Part shown: positions 8,122 to 17,200 of the stretch, piece after piece
How positions within the stretch are numbered: the first letter of the stretch is position 1
How the letters are laid out: every line of letters begins with the position of its first letter
Assembly (NCBI GenBank): GCA_945872065.1
Contig: CAMBYH010000013.1
Span: forward strand, 1-38,885
Origin: Arsukibacterium tuosuense
GTDB lineage: Bacteria; Pseudomonadota; Gammaproteobacteria; Steroidobacterales; GCA-2729495
Length of the DNA stretch: 38,885 bases
Reading direction: 5' to 3'
The notes under the pieces: model-generated
Databases searched by the model: none
The model's input: the letters and a program-made list of their open reading frames with translations, nothing else
What the model was told of the DNA's origin: nothing
Made by a program: the position numbers and the translations under genes

Positions 8122-9068
8122 CGGCTCTTACTCCTGGCTGTCGCTGCTCCACCACCAACCCGCGCTGCATAAAGCCCCGCCGGTACCTTTGCGTCATCCG
8201 CGTCTGTCACCAATAGCACTTCCCGGCCGCGACTTCCTGGCCGCAGCGTAATCCCCTCCACCTTCCGGGTTGGCCGGAGCTTACGCACCCAGTCCAGCAC
8301 CCCGTCCGGCCGGATCACGCCTATGGCCGCTGCGACACACGATCCATCCGCATAGCTGTCGTCGGCGCTTTCAGCCACGGCGGTGAAGACCATCCCTCCA
8401 CCCGGTGACGCTGCTCCGTCGGTAAAGCCCAGCGGCACCCCGTCGGCCCTGCCCAGATCGTAGTGGCGCACCTCACAGGGCAAGGCACCAACTGCATCAG
8501 CCCGCGTGATGGCGCGCAGGACCGCAGGCAGGTTCAGCCACACCAGCGCACTCCCGCCCCGCTGCGGCGGACCGCGGTTCAGCAGGCACAGGTGCTTCCC
8601 CAGCACCACCGCGCCCTCCACGTTCAGTTCGCCGAGCTCTTTCCTGAGACTCACATACAGGCCCGACAGGTCAATCACCCGGGTCAGACCTGTGACTGCA
8701 CCAGCCCGGTCCAGCGGCACGAGCACCCCGCGACGGCGATTGGGCCGGGAGCCCGAGCCAAGAGCCAGCAGCGCGCCGTGGGGACAACCGGCGAAAGCCG
8801 GCAGCAGGGTCAGCACTTCGAAATCCGCCTTCAGGGCTTTGCGCTTCTTCGGCGCGGCGGGGAGCTTGCCGGGGAGCAGGCGCAGCAGCGTACCCGGCGC
8901 AGTGCCGTTGGCGGGAAACACACCCAGGTGCATCTCGTCGTCCGCAATCACGTAGAGCCACTTGCCAACCAGCACCAGACCGCTCGCAGCACTGATGAAC
9001 AGGGGCCGACCGCGAGCACTGGCGTCCTTGAGACGCAGCCTGCGCAGGTGCTTCAGGTGCAGTGTCAC
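8118..9068 (-). CDS. Conserved hypothetical protein, probable beta-propeller (DUF6929-like)
   Basis: A 316-residue protein starting at a GTG (MTLHLKHLRRLRL), with no signal peptide and no membrane segments. The pattern is of short beta-strands with turn motifs: 'ISAASGLVLVGKWLYVIADDE', 'LNVEGAVVLGKHLCLLNRG', 'LGFTDGAASPGGGMVFTAVAE' and 'KVEGITLRPGSRGREVLLVTD'. The recurring 'EG...L..d..L.l..rg' blades suggest a five- to six-bladed propeller. I believe this corresponds to the family called DUF6929, which has no known function, but that label is from memory. It is coupled to the small membrane protein downstream by a 4-base overlap and lies 21 bases after rdgC in the same direction, so a three-gene rdgC transcript is plausible. 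Confidence 0.7.
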   Translation of the reverse strand: MTLHLKHLRRLRLKDASARGRPLFISAASGLVLVGKWLYVIADDEMHLGVFPANGTAPGTLLRLLPGKLPAAPKKRKALKADFEVLTLLPAFAGCPHGALLALGSGSRPNRRRGVLVPLDRAGAVTGLTRVIDLSGLYVSLRKELGELNVEGAVVLGKHLCLLNRGPPQRGGSALVWLNLPAVLRAITRADAVGALPCEVRHYDLGRADGVPLGFTDGAASPGGGMVFTAVAESADDSYADGSCVAAAIGVIRPDGVLDWVRKLRPTRKVEGITLRPGSRGREVLLVTDADDAKVPAGLYAARVGGGAATARSKSR

Positions 9069-9089
9069 GCTACTGGGCTCGGCTTCACG

Positions 9090-10010
9090 TCAGGCGGCTT
9101 TCTTCTCCTTCTCCGCCACCGCCTGCTCGCCACCCAGCACGCTGGTGAGTTCAGCCAGCAGCTGCTTCAGCTCGCCGGTCATCAGCGCAAAGTCGATGTC
9201 GAACTGCTCGTGGGGATTTTCGCCCTTGCCGTTGTCGTCCTTGTATACGTCAAGAAACTGCACCCGCTTCACGTGGGCATTCTGGTGGAGCAGGAAGGAG
9301 ATCCGGCCGTTCCAGGTTAGGCCGAGTCGCGTGGGGGTCTTGCCGGAAGTGAGATGGGCGCGAATTTCGCCAGTCTCCAGGGGATGGCGCACGTAGCGGA
9401 TTGTGGCGCCGCCGCCGTCGATGGCCTGCAGGTCCAGGTCCTCGGCGAGCATGAAGCGTCCGGGTGCGTTGCCGTGGGTCAGCCAGGCCGCCATGCAGCC
9501 GGAGGGCGAGTGCTGGGTGGTAAAGGGCTGCACGGGAAGCGTGCCCAGCGCGTCGCGCAGGGTCTCGATCAGTTCCTCGGCGCGGCTCGCGCTGGCCGTA
9601 TTCACCGCCAGCCAGCCGTCGGCGAGGTCCAGCCACGCAAAGGTGGTCCGACGCCGGGTCAGCGCCCGGGCCCGCAGTTCATCGCCCACCCGCGCCTTCA
9701 GCTCCCGCATCTGGCGCCGCCCGACCGGGTGGCCCTGCTGCTGTTCCAGCTCCACCGCCCGCTCCTTCGCCACCTGATTGACGATGGACGCGGGCAACAA
9801 CTTCTGGTCAACGCCCAGACAAAGCAGATGCTGCCGGCCCTGGGTGTACAGGGTGCGCTGCTCGTAGCCACAGGCCACGAAGCCCCGGGTTTGCATGTCG
9901 AAGCTGCCGCAGGGCTGGAGCGGCCGGCGCTCGAGAGCCTCTTCAAGGCTGGCGGCAGCGAGGGCAAAACCGGGCGGCAGACGATAGAGAATCAGGTTCT
10001 TGAATAACAC
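9090..10010 (-). CDS. rdgC: Recombination-associated protein RdgC
   Basis: A 306-residue protein of the normal RdgC length. It begins at a GTG with LFKNLILYRLPP (most homologs start M-W-F-K-N-L). RdgC forms a ring-shaped dimer around DNA and limits RecA filament access; it is confined largely to beta- and gammaproteobacteria. Visible family marks are 'CGSFDMQTRGFVACG' near residue 40, 'LPASIVNQVAKERAVELEQQQG' near residue 80, 'RRQMRELKARVGDELRARA', 'FAWLDLADGWLAVNTAS' and 'TWNGRISFLLHQNAHVKRVQFLD'. The C-terminus is a lysine-rich tail (AVAEKEKKAA). The family assignment is secure. A divergent or independent promoter should lie in the 44 bases upstream (10011-10054), but I see no clear consensus there. 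Confidence 0.95.
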   Translation of the reverse strand: MLFKNLILYRLPPGFALAAASLEEALERRPLQPCGSFDMQTRGFVACGYEQRTLYTQGRQHLLCLGVDQKLLPASIVNQVAKERAVELEQQQGHPVGRRQMRELKARVGDELRARALTRRRTTFAWLDLADGWLAVNTASASRAEELIETLRDALGTLPVQPFTTQHSPSGCMAAWLTHGNAPGRFMLAEDLDLQAIDGGGATIRYVRHPLETGEIRAHLTSGKTPTRLGLTWNGRISFLLHQNAHVKRVQFLDVYKDDNGKGENPHEQFDIDFALMTGELKQLLAELTSVLGGEQAVAEKEKKAA

Positions 10011-10054
10011 GGGTGCGGGTCGGGTGATTGGGGGGCGGAAGTATACCGGTCAGC

Positions 10055-10672
10055 TCAACCCCACAGACGCCGGGCGAGCCGGATCTCGCCGGAAGCCGGA
10101 CAGCGAAACTCCGCCAGCCCGTCACTCTGGGGCTCCCAGTCCCAGGCCACAAACGGGACGGGACTGGAACGGCCCCAGGCCAGCGCTACCGTCCGGGAGC
10201 TGGCCTCCAGAAGATACAGATGCACTTCCTTGCGGCGGATGTCCCAGTCAGCGCGCAAGGCATCGAGTCCGGGAGGGTCGGCGGTGGCCAGCAGGCGCCA
10301 CTCGCCCTGCCCCGGGGTATCGAGGAGCCAGCACTCCCGAATTCCCGGGTGGCGGGCATGCACCAACGACAGATAGCGGTGCAGGGCCGGCGCCAGCTGG
10401 GGTTCCGTATCGGCCTGCCACAGCGGATGCCCCGCATTGCGCAGCCAGTGGGTTGGTGGCAGACCGCTGGCGGCGACGTAGCCGAACAGTGCAATGAGAG
10501 AGAGGTAAAGAATGGCCTGAGCGGCCAGGCGGATGAAAGCCGGGGTATCGATAACCTGGCCCGGTACACCCCGGATCAGCAGGATGATCGCCAGGACTGC
10601 TGCCGCAGCGATGGCCCCGGCCAGCAGGCGAACCCAGACCGGTATGACCCGCAGCAAAGGTGTCGGACTCAC
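10055..10672 (-). CDS. Hypothetical membrane protein with soluble C-terminal domain
   Basis: A 205-residue protein not recognised as a named family. It begins at a GTG with a good purine-rich ribosome site (GGGGAGGG) upstream. Two transmembrane helices are obvious: residues 15-34 (VRLLAGAIAAAAVLAIILLI) and about 46-68 (FIRLAAQAILYLSLIALFGYV). A cytoplasmic or periplasmic domain of about 130 residues follows, with alternating strands and helices (CWLLDTPGQGEWRLLATAD, KEVHLYLLEASSRTVALAWG). It sits between slyX and rdgC on the same strand, 27 bases after slyX, and may be co-transcribed with them. I infer a membrane-anchored protein of unknown role. Confidence 0.7.
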   Translation of the reverse strand: MSPTPLLRVIPVWVRLLAGAIAAAAVLAIILLIRGVPGQVIDTPAFIRLAAQAILYLSLIALFGYVAASGLPPTHWLRNAGHPLWQADTEPQLAPALHRYLSLVHARHPGIRECWLLDTPGQGEWRLLATADPPGLDALRADWDIRRKEVHLYLLEASSRTVALAWGRSSPVPFVAWDWEPQSDGLAEFRCPASGEIRLARRLWG

Positions 10673-10699
10673 GGCGGGCAGCCCTCCCCGGCCACGCCC

Positions 10700-10912
10700 C
10701 TAGTAGTGGGGCGGAAGCTCCGTGCGCGGACCGCCCGCCGCCTCAGCGGACGTTTCCAGCGCTTCAATCTGGCTGGCCAGAGCTTCGTTCCGCAGCAACG
10801 CCCGCTCGAGCTGCTGCTGCTGGCGATAGACGACATCGCTCAGCTCCTGGACCGCCCGCTCCAGGTGCGAGCACTTGATTTCGAGAAGTTCGAGACGGGT
10901 GTTGTCGATCAT
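10700..10912 (-). CDS. slyX: SlyX family protein
   Basis: A 70-residue protein that is almost entirely a coiled coil: LELLEIKCSHLERAVQELSD and VVYRQQQQLERALLRNEALA. It ends in a Pro-His-Tyr tail (ELPPHY), as SlyX proteins characteristically do. SlyX is a small protein of unknown function named for its position next to slyD in enterobacteria; no slyD is present here. Length, the leading 'R.ELLE.K..HLE..V.ELS..V..Q...L' pattern and the C-terminal PPHY make the call firm. It starts at an ATG and diverges from the transaldolase gene, with the promoters for both expected in about 100 bases (10913-11016). Confidence 0.9.
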   Translation of the reverse strand: MIDNTRLELLEIKCSHLERAVQELSDVVYRQQQQLERALLRNEALASQIEALETSAEAAGGPRTELPPHY

Positions 10913-11016
10913 TTGCTAAGGTAGGCCGCTGGATGGGTCAGCAAGATACTCGCACAGCCGTTGCCCCGTCACGCGCCCTGATTGCACCCGCAGCCCACCC
11001 GCATTGGAGAGCACCT

Positions 11017-12144
11017 ATGAACCGCCTGCGCAAACTGGCCGACTGCGGCCAAAGCTACTGGATGGATGATCTCTCCCGCGACCTGCTCCGCAGCGGCGAT
11101 CTCCCGCGCCGGATCCGCGAAGAAGGGCTGCGAGGCATCACCTCCAACCCGGCAATCTTCAGCCAGGCCATTGGCGGCAGCACCGCCTACGACGAGCAGA
11201 TTGGCCGGAGTGCCCGGGCTGGCAGTTCCGCCCTGCAAATCTACGAAGAGCTCACCAGCCAGGACATCCGGGACGCCTGCGATGCACTGCTGCCGGTGTA
11301 CCGGGACACCGATGGCCTGGACGGCTATGTCAGCCTGGAAGTGTCGCCACTGCTGGCCCGGGATACCGCGGGCTCCATTGCCGAGGGCGATCATCTGGCG
11401 AAACTCGTGGCCAAGCCCAACCTCATGATCAAGATTCCGGGCACCGCCGAGGGCCTGCCAGCGGTTGAAGAACTGCTGTATCGGGGGATCAGCGTCAACG
11501 TGACCCTGCTCTTCAGCGTCGAGGTGTACCAGGCCGTGGCCGAAGCCTGGCTCAGGGCGATGGAACGCCGGCTCGCCGCCGGCCAGCCGGTGAACAACGT
11601 GTCTTCTGTCGCCAGCTTCTTCGTGAGCCGCATCGACACCCTCGTGGACCAGTTGCTGGCGCACCGGATCCGCCCGGATGGCACGTCGGCCCTGACGCCT
11701 CACCCGCAGTCCCTGCAGGGCAAGGTGGCCGTCGCCAACGCCAAGCTGGCCTACGCCGCCTTCCGCCGGATGGCGGGAAGCGAGCGGTGGCAGGCCGTGG
11801 CCGCAGCGGGGGCCAAGCCCCAGCGCCTCCTCTGGGCCAGCACTGGCAACAAGAACCCGGCCTACAGCGACGTGGGCTATGTGGAACCGCTGATCGGCGC
11901 CCACACCGTCAACACCATGCCTGCGGCAACGGCCGCGGCCTTCGCCGACCACGGCAAGCCGGGCAAGAACCTCTCCCGGGCGGTACCTGTAGCCCGTAAG
12001 TCATTGAAAGACCTAAAGGCTCTGGGGATAGACCTGGGGCGGGTGACCTGGCAGCTGGAGAACGAGGGCATCCAGAAGTTTATCGAGCCCTTCGAGAAGC
12101 TGATTGGCAACATTGAGGCCAAACGCAAGGCCCTGGCGGGCTAG
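11017..12144 (+). CDS. tal: Transaldolase
   Basis: A 375-residue transaldolase of the pentose phosphate pathway. It moves a dihydroxyacetone unit from sedoheptulose-7-phosphate to glyceraldehyde-3-phosphate in the cytosol. The start is the ATG preceded by GGAGA at 11006-11010; the open frame extends further upstream, but that part is not protein-like. Signatures are GITSNPAIFSQAI near residue 40 (phosphate/sugar binding), LAKLVAKPNLMIKIPGT with the Schiff-base lysine in IKIPGT, and ISVNVTLLFSVEVY and NNVSSVASFFVSRIDT further on. The length is that of the long (~370-residue) transaldolases seen in many high-GC bacteria, not the ~317-residue TalB form. It is monocistronic here, diverging from slyX. 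Confidence 0.95.
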   Translation: MNRLRKLADCGQSYWMDDLSRDLLRSGDLPRRIREEGLRGITSNPAIFSQAIGGSTAYDEQIGRSARAGSSALQIYEELTSQDIRDACDALLPVYRDTDGLDGYVSLEVSPLLARDTAGSIAEGDHLAKLVAKPNLMIKIPGTAEGLPAVEELLYRGISVNVTLLFSVEVYQAVAEAWLRAMERRLAAGQPVNNVSSVASFFVSRIDTLVDQLLAHRIRPDGTSALTPHPQSLQGKVAVANAKLAYAAFRRMAGSERWQAVAAAGAKPQRLLWASTGNKNPAYSDVGYVEPLIGAHTVNTMPAATAAAFADHGKPGKNLSRAVPVARKSLKDLKALGIDLGRVTWQLENEGIQKFIEPFEKLIGNIEAKRKALAG

Positions 12145-12425
12145 AGGCTGGGCGGGTGGCACCGGGAGAGTCGCGCCGGAAGACTGGCCCTGGGCCGGGG
12201 TTGGTTGACCTCGGGTCGGTTATGGCCTACCGTCAACGTGCAATTGGCGTTTTTGGCCTGCCTTGGACTTAAGAAGACTCCCATTCGGGATCTTCCACGA
12301 CTGATGCTTCCCAACTATTCCATGTTGTCCGGATCAGCAATCTCCTGTTCAATCTATAAGTGATTGGGGAGGGCGGCGCTGACCGGTTGTTTTATTTTTT
12401 TATTGCTTAAGGAAGATTTACTAAA
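12145..12425 (+). promoter_or_regulatory. Long leader region upstream of the cold-shock gene
   Basis: A 281-base stretch without a gene before csp. It is notably A/T-richer towards its 3' end (12388-12425, including a run of T around 12391-12403). A TATAAG at 12355-12360 could be a -10 box, but no good -35 lies at the right distance. AAGGAAG at 12409-12415 is the ribosome site, 10 bases before the ATG. CspA-type genes often have long, temperature-responsive 5' leaders, so this could be one; that part is inference. Confidence 0.45.
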
Positions 12426-12629
12426 ATGGCTACAGGTACTGTCAAGTGGTTTAACGCCCAGAAGGGCTTTGGGTTCATCCAGCCGTCCGACGGCTCGAAG
12501 GACGTTTTTGTGCACGTGACTGCCGTTCAGGCGGCAGGGCTCGCGACCCTCAATGAGGGCCAGAGCGTGACTTTCGAAGTCACCAACGAGCGTGGCAAGC
12601 CGGCCGCAGCGAATCTGCGGGCGTCCTAA
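12426..12629 (+). CDS. CspA-family cold-shock protein
   Basis: A 67-residue single OB-fold cold-shock protein that binds single-stranded RNA/DNA and acts as an RNA chaperone. RNP1 is KGFGFI at residues 13-18 and RNP2 is VFVHV at 27-31. The N-terminus [20 protein letters not shown] is canonical, and the C-terminus ([20 protein letters not shown]) is typical. It has its own strong AAGGAAG ribosome site and is followed by a clear intrinsic terminator, so it is monocistronic. Whether it is truly cold-induced cannot be told from the coding sequence, though the long leader fits that idea. The family call is certain; assignment to a particular csp paralog is not possible. Confidence 0.95.
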   Translation: MATGTVKWFNAQKGFGFIQPSDGSKDVFVHVTAVQAAGLATLNEGQSVTFEVTNERGKPAAANLRAS

Positions 12630-12680
12630 GGTCGTTTCTCGCTGAGCGGTTGCGCTCAGGAGACTTCGATCCATCGATTA

Positions 12681-12711
12681 AAGGCCCCGGCTCGTCCGGG
12701 GCCTTTTTTTT
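12681..12711 (+). terminator. Rho-independent terminator after csp
   Basis: A perfect 8-bp GC stem GGCCCCGG / CCGGGGCC (12683-12690 and 12696-12703) with loop CTCGT, followed by eight T residues (12704-12711). It lies 52 bases after the csp stop. Confidence 0.93.
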
Positions 12712-12764
12712 GCGCCCGGAAAAGGAAAAAGGAAAAGGTACCGGACCTTAGTTGTCTGGTTTCT

Positions 12765-13499
12765 TTAGTTGTTTCCGCTCTTTAGCGAGACCGGAGGCTG
12801 GTCTGACGCCGACAGGCTCTCGGGAGCGCCAGGCTTCAGCACACCCAGCAAGGCTGCCGTCAGCAGGGCGATCCAGATCGCGAATGTATAGGGTCGACTC
12901 CGCGCCACGGTCACCCGCATGGCCTCTTCCTGAACGGGGGTTGGCCCCGTGGCGGCGAGCGCCGAAAGGGCCTCACGGAGCGGCGCCAGCCGGGCCCGCA
13001 GGAGATAGCCAAACAGCAGCACCGCCGCAAACAGGAGGAGTTTGGCACCCACATAGGGCGCGAGCACCAGACGCCCGGTCACGGTCGAGTACGCCACGGA
13101 CAGGGGCACCGCAACGATCAGTAACCACCGGAGCCAGGACTCGAAACGCTCGGCCGTGGCGCCAAAGGGTGTGCCGTCCCGAATGACCGCGGCCAGCACC
13201 AGGGCCAGCCAGACCGGTCCCAGCAGGACGATGCCCGCCATCTGCCACCAGGGGTGCACCAGCCCGACATACTCAGAAAGCAGGCCGCCCACGGTCAGCA
13301 TCAGGGCTATGGCTGCCCGGGGAATCATATCCACCGTGGCCATCATCCGGCCGGCCACCACCCGCTGCTCTGCAGAAGCGCCGGCCTCCACCACCTTGCG
13401 ACTCCAGACGTAGACCGCCACGTCGGGGCCCAGCCAGAACACAAAGAGGAAAATGTGCAGAAACTGCAGCAGCTCGTAGCTCGTAACGCCATCGTGCAT
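12765..13499 (-). CDS. Hypothetical polytopic membrane protein
   Basis: A 244-residue integral membrane protein with about six TM helices: LLQFLHIFLFVFWLGPDVAVYV; IPRAAIALMLTVGGLLSEY; WWQMAGIVLLGPVWLALVLA; WLRWLLIVAVPLSVAYS; VGAKLLLFAAVLLFGYLL; YTFAIWIALLTAALLGVL. The first helix carries a His and an LGPD motif (HIFLFVFWLGPD). Several membrane proteins of the CopD/DUF2269 type have a comparable 'LHi...FW.G' start, so a distant relation is possible. I do not assign a function. The ATG at 13499 is a clear start. It converges on the csp terminator and diverges from the next gene across a 108-base gap (13500-13607) in which I see no distinctive element. Confidence 0.7.
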   Translation of the reverse strand: MHDGVTSYELLQFLHIFLFVFWLGPDVAVYVWSRKVVEAGASAEQRVVAGRMMATVDMIPRAAIALMLTVGGLLSEYVGLVHPWWQMAGIVLLGPVWLALVLAAVIRDGTPFGATAERFESWLRWLLIVAVPLSVAYSTVTGRLVLAPYVGAKLLLFAAVLLFGYLLRARLAPLREALSALAATGPTPVQEEAMRVTVARSRPYTFAIWIALLTAALLGVLKPGAPESLSASDQPPVSLKSGNN

Positions 13500-13607
13500 G
13501 GTGGCCTCCGGATCAGGTCGCAGGCAGAGGGTAAGGCCGGTTAGAGCCTTCTGGCAAAGAGGTTAACATGCGCGCTTTCGTCCCAAGCACCATCGAGGAT
13601 TCCAAAC

Positions 13608-13970
13608 GTGGCAGAACATGAAGTGATGTGGATCGGGCGCCGCCCCGCGGCCATGGCACCGGTGGAACACCCGGCCACCAGCGAAGCCTTTGCCGAGGCC
13701 GTCACCGCCGCTTGTGCCGCCTGCGGCGCCGACGTGGAGGACTATGTGGCTGCCGCGGGAGCCTATGGCAGCTGGCTGCTGCGCTTCGCGCGGGACGGCC
13801 AGCGCCAGCGTCTGGTGTGGAACGGGAAGGACGGCCGGCTGGTCCTGGAGCAGGCGACGTCCGGGGTGGCCTGGAATGAACTGGGCAGCAGTGCCATCAG
13901 CGAACGGGACCAGGAGCACTTCGTCGCGGGCGTCCGGGCGCTTCTGGCAGGGCAGTCCAATGTCGCGTAA
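13608..13970 (+). CDS. Hypothetical protein, about 120 residues
   Basis: A soluble 120-residue protein ([20 protein letters not shown]...) that I do not recognise. It has a Cys-containing helix ([20 protein letters not shown]) and then a beta-hairpin-like region ([20 protein letters not shown] and [10 protein letters not shown]). It ends in a helix, [16 protein letters not shown]. Coding potential is supported by sensible amino-acid composition and by the 11-base overlap with the following SEC-C gene, which suggests translational coupling. The mixed alpha/beta pattern resembles small globular 'DUF' proteins; nothing indicates membrane or DNA binding. Function is not assigned. Confidence 0.65.
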   Translation: MAEHEVMWIGRRPAAMAPVEHPATSEAFAEAVTAACAACGADVEDYVAAAGAYGSWLLRFARDGQRQRLVWNGKDGRLVLEQATSGVAWNELGSSAISERDQEHFVAGVRALLAGQSNVA

Positions 13971-14157
13971 ACCAGGCGCTCTCCCGCCAGCAACTGGAGC
14001 GCCGGAACAGCCGGGAGAGCATGTGCACGGCCCGGACTGCCATCACGAGCCGGTCCAGGCTCCCGTCCGGCGCGACACGCCCAAACTAGGCCGCAACGAC
14101 CCCTGCTACTGCGGCAGCGGCAGGAAGTTCAAGAAGTGCCACGGCCTGAGTCTGTAG
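13960..14157 (+). CDS. SEC-C metal-binding motif protein
   Basis: A 65-residue protein starting at an ATG inside the preceding gene (11-base overlap). The C-terminus carries a complete SEC-C zinc motif, [20 protein letters not shown]-x-C-x8-C-H, as at the end of SecA. The N-terminal half is Pro/His-rich and probably disordered ([17 protein letters not shown]), with extra His/Cys that might also bind metal. SEC-C domains occur alone in small proteins and are thought to mediate protein or ribosome contacts in SecA-related or chaperone contexts; the role here is unknown. Its TAG stop (14155-14157) is the TAG of the REP sequence GTAGGAGC that begins at 14154, so the gene runs directly into a repeat element. 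Confidence 0.85.
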   Translation: MSRKPGALPPATGAPEQPGEHVHGPDCHHEPVQAPVRRDTPKLGRNDPCYCGSGRKFKKCHGLSL

Positions 14158-14209
14158 GAGCGCCTTTAGACGCGATCGATAGTGGAATCGCGCCTTAAGG
14201 CGCTCCTAC
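14154..14209. repeat. REP pair (inverted, BIME-like), copy 1
   Basis: The left arm GTAGGAGCGCCTTTAGACGC (14154 on) and the right arm GCGCCTTAAGGCGCTCCTAC (ending 14209) are inverted relative to each other with a short spacer. The same element recurs at six other places in the window. It contains the stop codons of both flanking genes: TAG of the SEC-C gene and TAA of the minus-strand repeat protein at 14166-14168. Confidence 0.9.
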
Positions 14210-17200
14210 GCCGCCGGTACGCCACCAGCGGCGCCAGCAGGCCCAGCGCCCAGATGTCCATGGCGCTCCCGCCCGGCAAGGGCTTCTCAACCACCGTCGT
14301 GCTAGTGAACGTGTCGCTGTAGCCACCGACGGTCAGCACCGTGTCGGTGAGCGTCGCGAGGCTCGCTGCGGCAACCTGCCGGACGCAAAGCGTCTCACCA
14401 TTGGAGACGAGGCCGTTGCTGCCCGTCCACGCCCCCCTGCAGTTGAGCTGATACTGGCCATTCTGGCTGATCTCAACCCTGCTGGGCGCGGTGATGCCCG
14501 TGATCGTGATGGGGTCCGCATAGACGGTGTCGTTCAGCAGGACCCCGACGCGATCTGTGAAGAAGTACTCATCGGGTACGGTTTCTCCGGTCGTCACAGT
14601 AAAGGTCGCGGACTTCTGATTGCCGGTCTGGTTGCCACCGATCGTCACGGTGACCACCTGGCTCGTGGAGTCCGTGGCCGCGGACAGGACGATCAGGCAG
14701 AGGGTGTCGCCCGGCTCCGCGACATCCCCATCCTGCCCGTCGTAAGTCCCGGTGCAGCCGATCGAAAACAGGGACAGCCGCTGTCCTCCGGGCGTGGTGG
14801 GGCCAGTGACCTGAATTGCCACGGGCGAGTCGACGCCGGAAATCGTGATCGGATCGGCGAAGACTTCGGTTCTCAGGGCTACGTTGCTCTGGGGAGCAAA
14901 CGAGAAGTCGTCGGGAGTCTGATCGCCCGCCTTGGTCGTGCTCGTGAAGGTCCGGCTGGTTGCGCCCACCGTGATGGTCGTACTGGTATCGGTCAGGCTG
15001 TTGAACGATGAGGTCTGCCGGACACAAACCGTCTGCCCGTTGGTAATGTTGCCGGGCGTACTCGTGTAGTTATTGGTGCAGCCACTGGAGTACTGGCCAC
15101 CCGTCACGGAAACCGGTATGGCCACATCAATGCCAGTGATCGTCACCGGTGCGGACGTGATCGTGGCAAACAGGTCAACACCGGTCTGGTTCGTAAAGTT
15201 GAAATCCGTGGGGATGGCATCGCCCGCCAGTGTCGTACTGGTGAACGTCCCGCTCACGCCGCCAGCGGTCAGGACCGTGCTGGTCACCGTTGAGGTGGTG
15301 ACAGGCGAGGTCTGACGCACACAGACCCGCGCCGAGGGCGGCTGCAGGGTGCCCGGCGACGCCGTGAAGGTCGCGGTGCAGTTGATCGAGTAGGTGCTGC
15401 CGGCGGAGACAGTGACCGACGTAGGATCCTCATAGCCCGAGATCACCACGATGCCCGAAGTGATGGTCGCCCCCAGGGGCACGCCCGTCTGATCCACAAA
15501 GCTGAAGGGCGCCGGGGTGGTATCGAGAGCGCGGGTCGTGCTGATGAAGCCGTCCGCAACACCGCCGACCGTCAGGGTCGTCGTCACAGGCGTCGTGCCC
15601 AGGGCAGAAGACAGCTGCCGCACGCAGACGGACTGGCCATTGCTGATGGTGCCCGTGACATTGACAAAGGTCGCCGTGCAGCCCACCGAGTAAGCGCCAC
15701 CCACGACTGACACTGCTGTCGGGGCTGTTATGCCGGTGATGGTGACCGGTGCCGAAGTAATCTGAGTCGCAGGATTAACCCCGGTCTGATCGACGAAACT
15801 GAAGGCCTCGGGCGTCGTGTCCGCATCGAGTGTGGTGCTGGTGAAGGTATCTGCCACACCGCCGATGGTGAGCGTGGTGCTGGCGACGGTCAGCCCGGCC
15901 GCGGAAGAGGTCTGCCGCACGCAGACCGACTGCCCGTCGGAGATCGTGCCCGCAACCGCCGTGAAGGGCGCAGTGCAGCCAATGGCGTACGTGCCACCCG
16001 TGACGGTAATGGGCGCCGGCGTATTCAGGCCGGAGATCGTCACTGGGGCCGAGGTGATAACCGTACTCAGGGCAACACCCGTCTGGTCAACGAAGCTGAA
16101 GGCATCGGGCGTCGTGTCGCTGACGCCCGCCGTCGTACTGCGGAAGGTGGCCTGAACCTCGGTCTCCACACCGACAAACAGCGTGGTTTCGGTGATCCCT
16201 CCGGGGGAAGCGTTCGAGGTGTGGCGCACGCAGATCTGCGCGCCGTTGGTGGCCGACCCGATATTGCCCACGTAGGTTGCCGTGCAGCCGATGGAATAGG
16301 TGCTGCCAGCCGGAGTCACCCGCACGTCCGTTGGGGTGGTGAGTCCGGACAGGGTTATCGGGGCGGACGTAATCTGCGTGTTGGCCACTACATCGGTCTG
16401 ATTGACGAAGGTGAACTGGTCGGGGGTGGCGTCACCGGTAATCAGGGTGAACTGGCTTACCACCCCACCGACGATAAGGAACGCGCTCTTGGCCGAGAGG
16501 TCCGGCAGGGCGGCGTTGGTTTTCACGCAGACGGTCTGGCCGTTGCTGATCGTGCCCGCCGCCGTCACGAAAGGCGGCGTGCAGCCGATCGCGTACAGAT
16601 CACCACTGCTCACACTGATGGCGGCCGGGGCGGCGATGCCCGTGATGGTTACGGCGTTGGAGGTGGCGACGAAGCCAGGTTCCAGCCCCGTCTGGGTCGT
16701 AAAGGCGAAAGGATCCGGCACCGTATCGGGGCCGTCGGGCAGATCTGTCGCGATGATGCGCGAGGCTGCGAAGGCTGTGTTCCCGGTGAGCGCGGTCTGG
16801 CCGGCCACGGCGATATTCCCATCCGGCAGTACCGTCAGGTCCGAGAGTACCGGCGTGTACGTGCCGGTGATCCCCAGCACCGTGATCCCGTTGGGGCTGA
16901 TCTGGGTCGGCGTGAAGCCCTGGCCCACCAGCACGATATCCCCCGACGAACGAACCCCGAGGCCCTCCGGAATTTCCGTGGTGCTGGCATCCACCAGCGG
17001 CGCAAAGCCCCCGGAGCCAAAGGTGGTGTCGAGGGCGCCCGCCGCCGTGAGCCGGCCCAGCACCCGGTTGGTGGCGGTACCGGTGGAGCTGCCGCCAGCC
17101 CGACCCGCGATCAGGATGCGGTTATCGCTGAGGACAGTGAGCGCCGTAACCACATCAAAGCTCGGGTTCGGTCCCTGCGCCGTGTCGAAGGTCAGAAAGT

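Noticed and set aside
10933-11016. Upstream extension of the transaldolase frame
   Set aside because: No family similarity, and a clear GGAGA ribosome site precedes the ATG at 11017.
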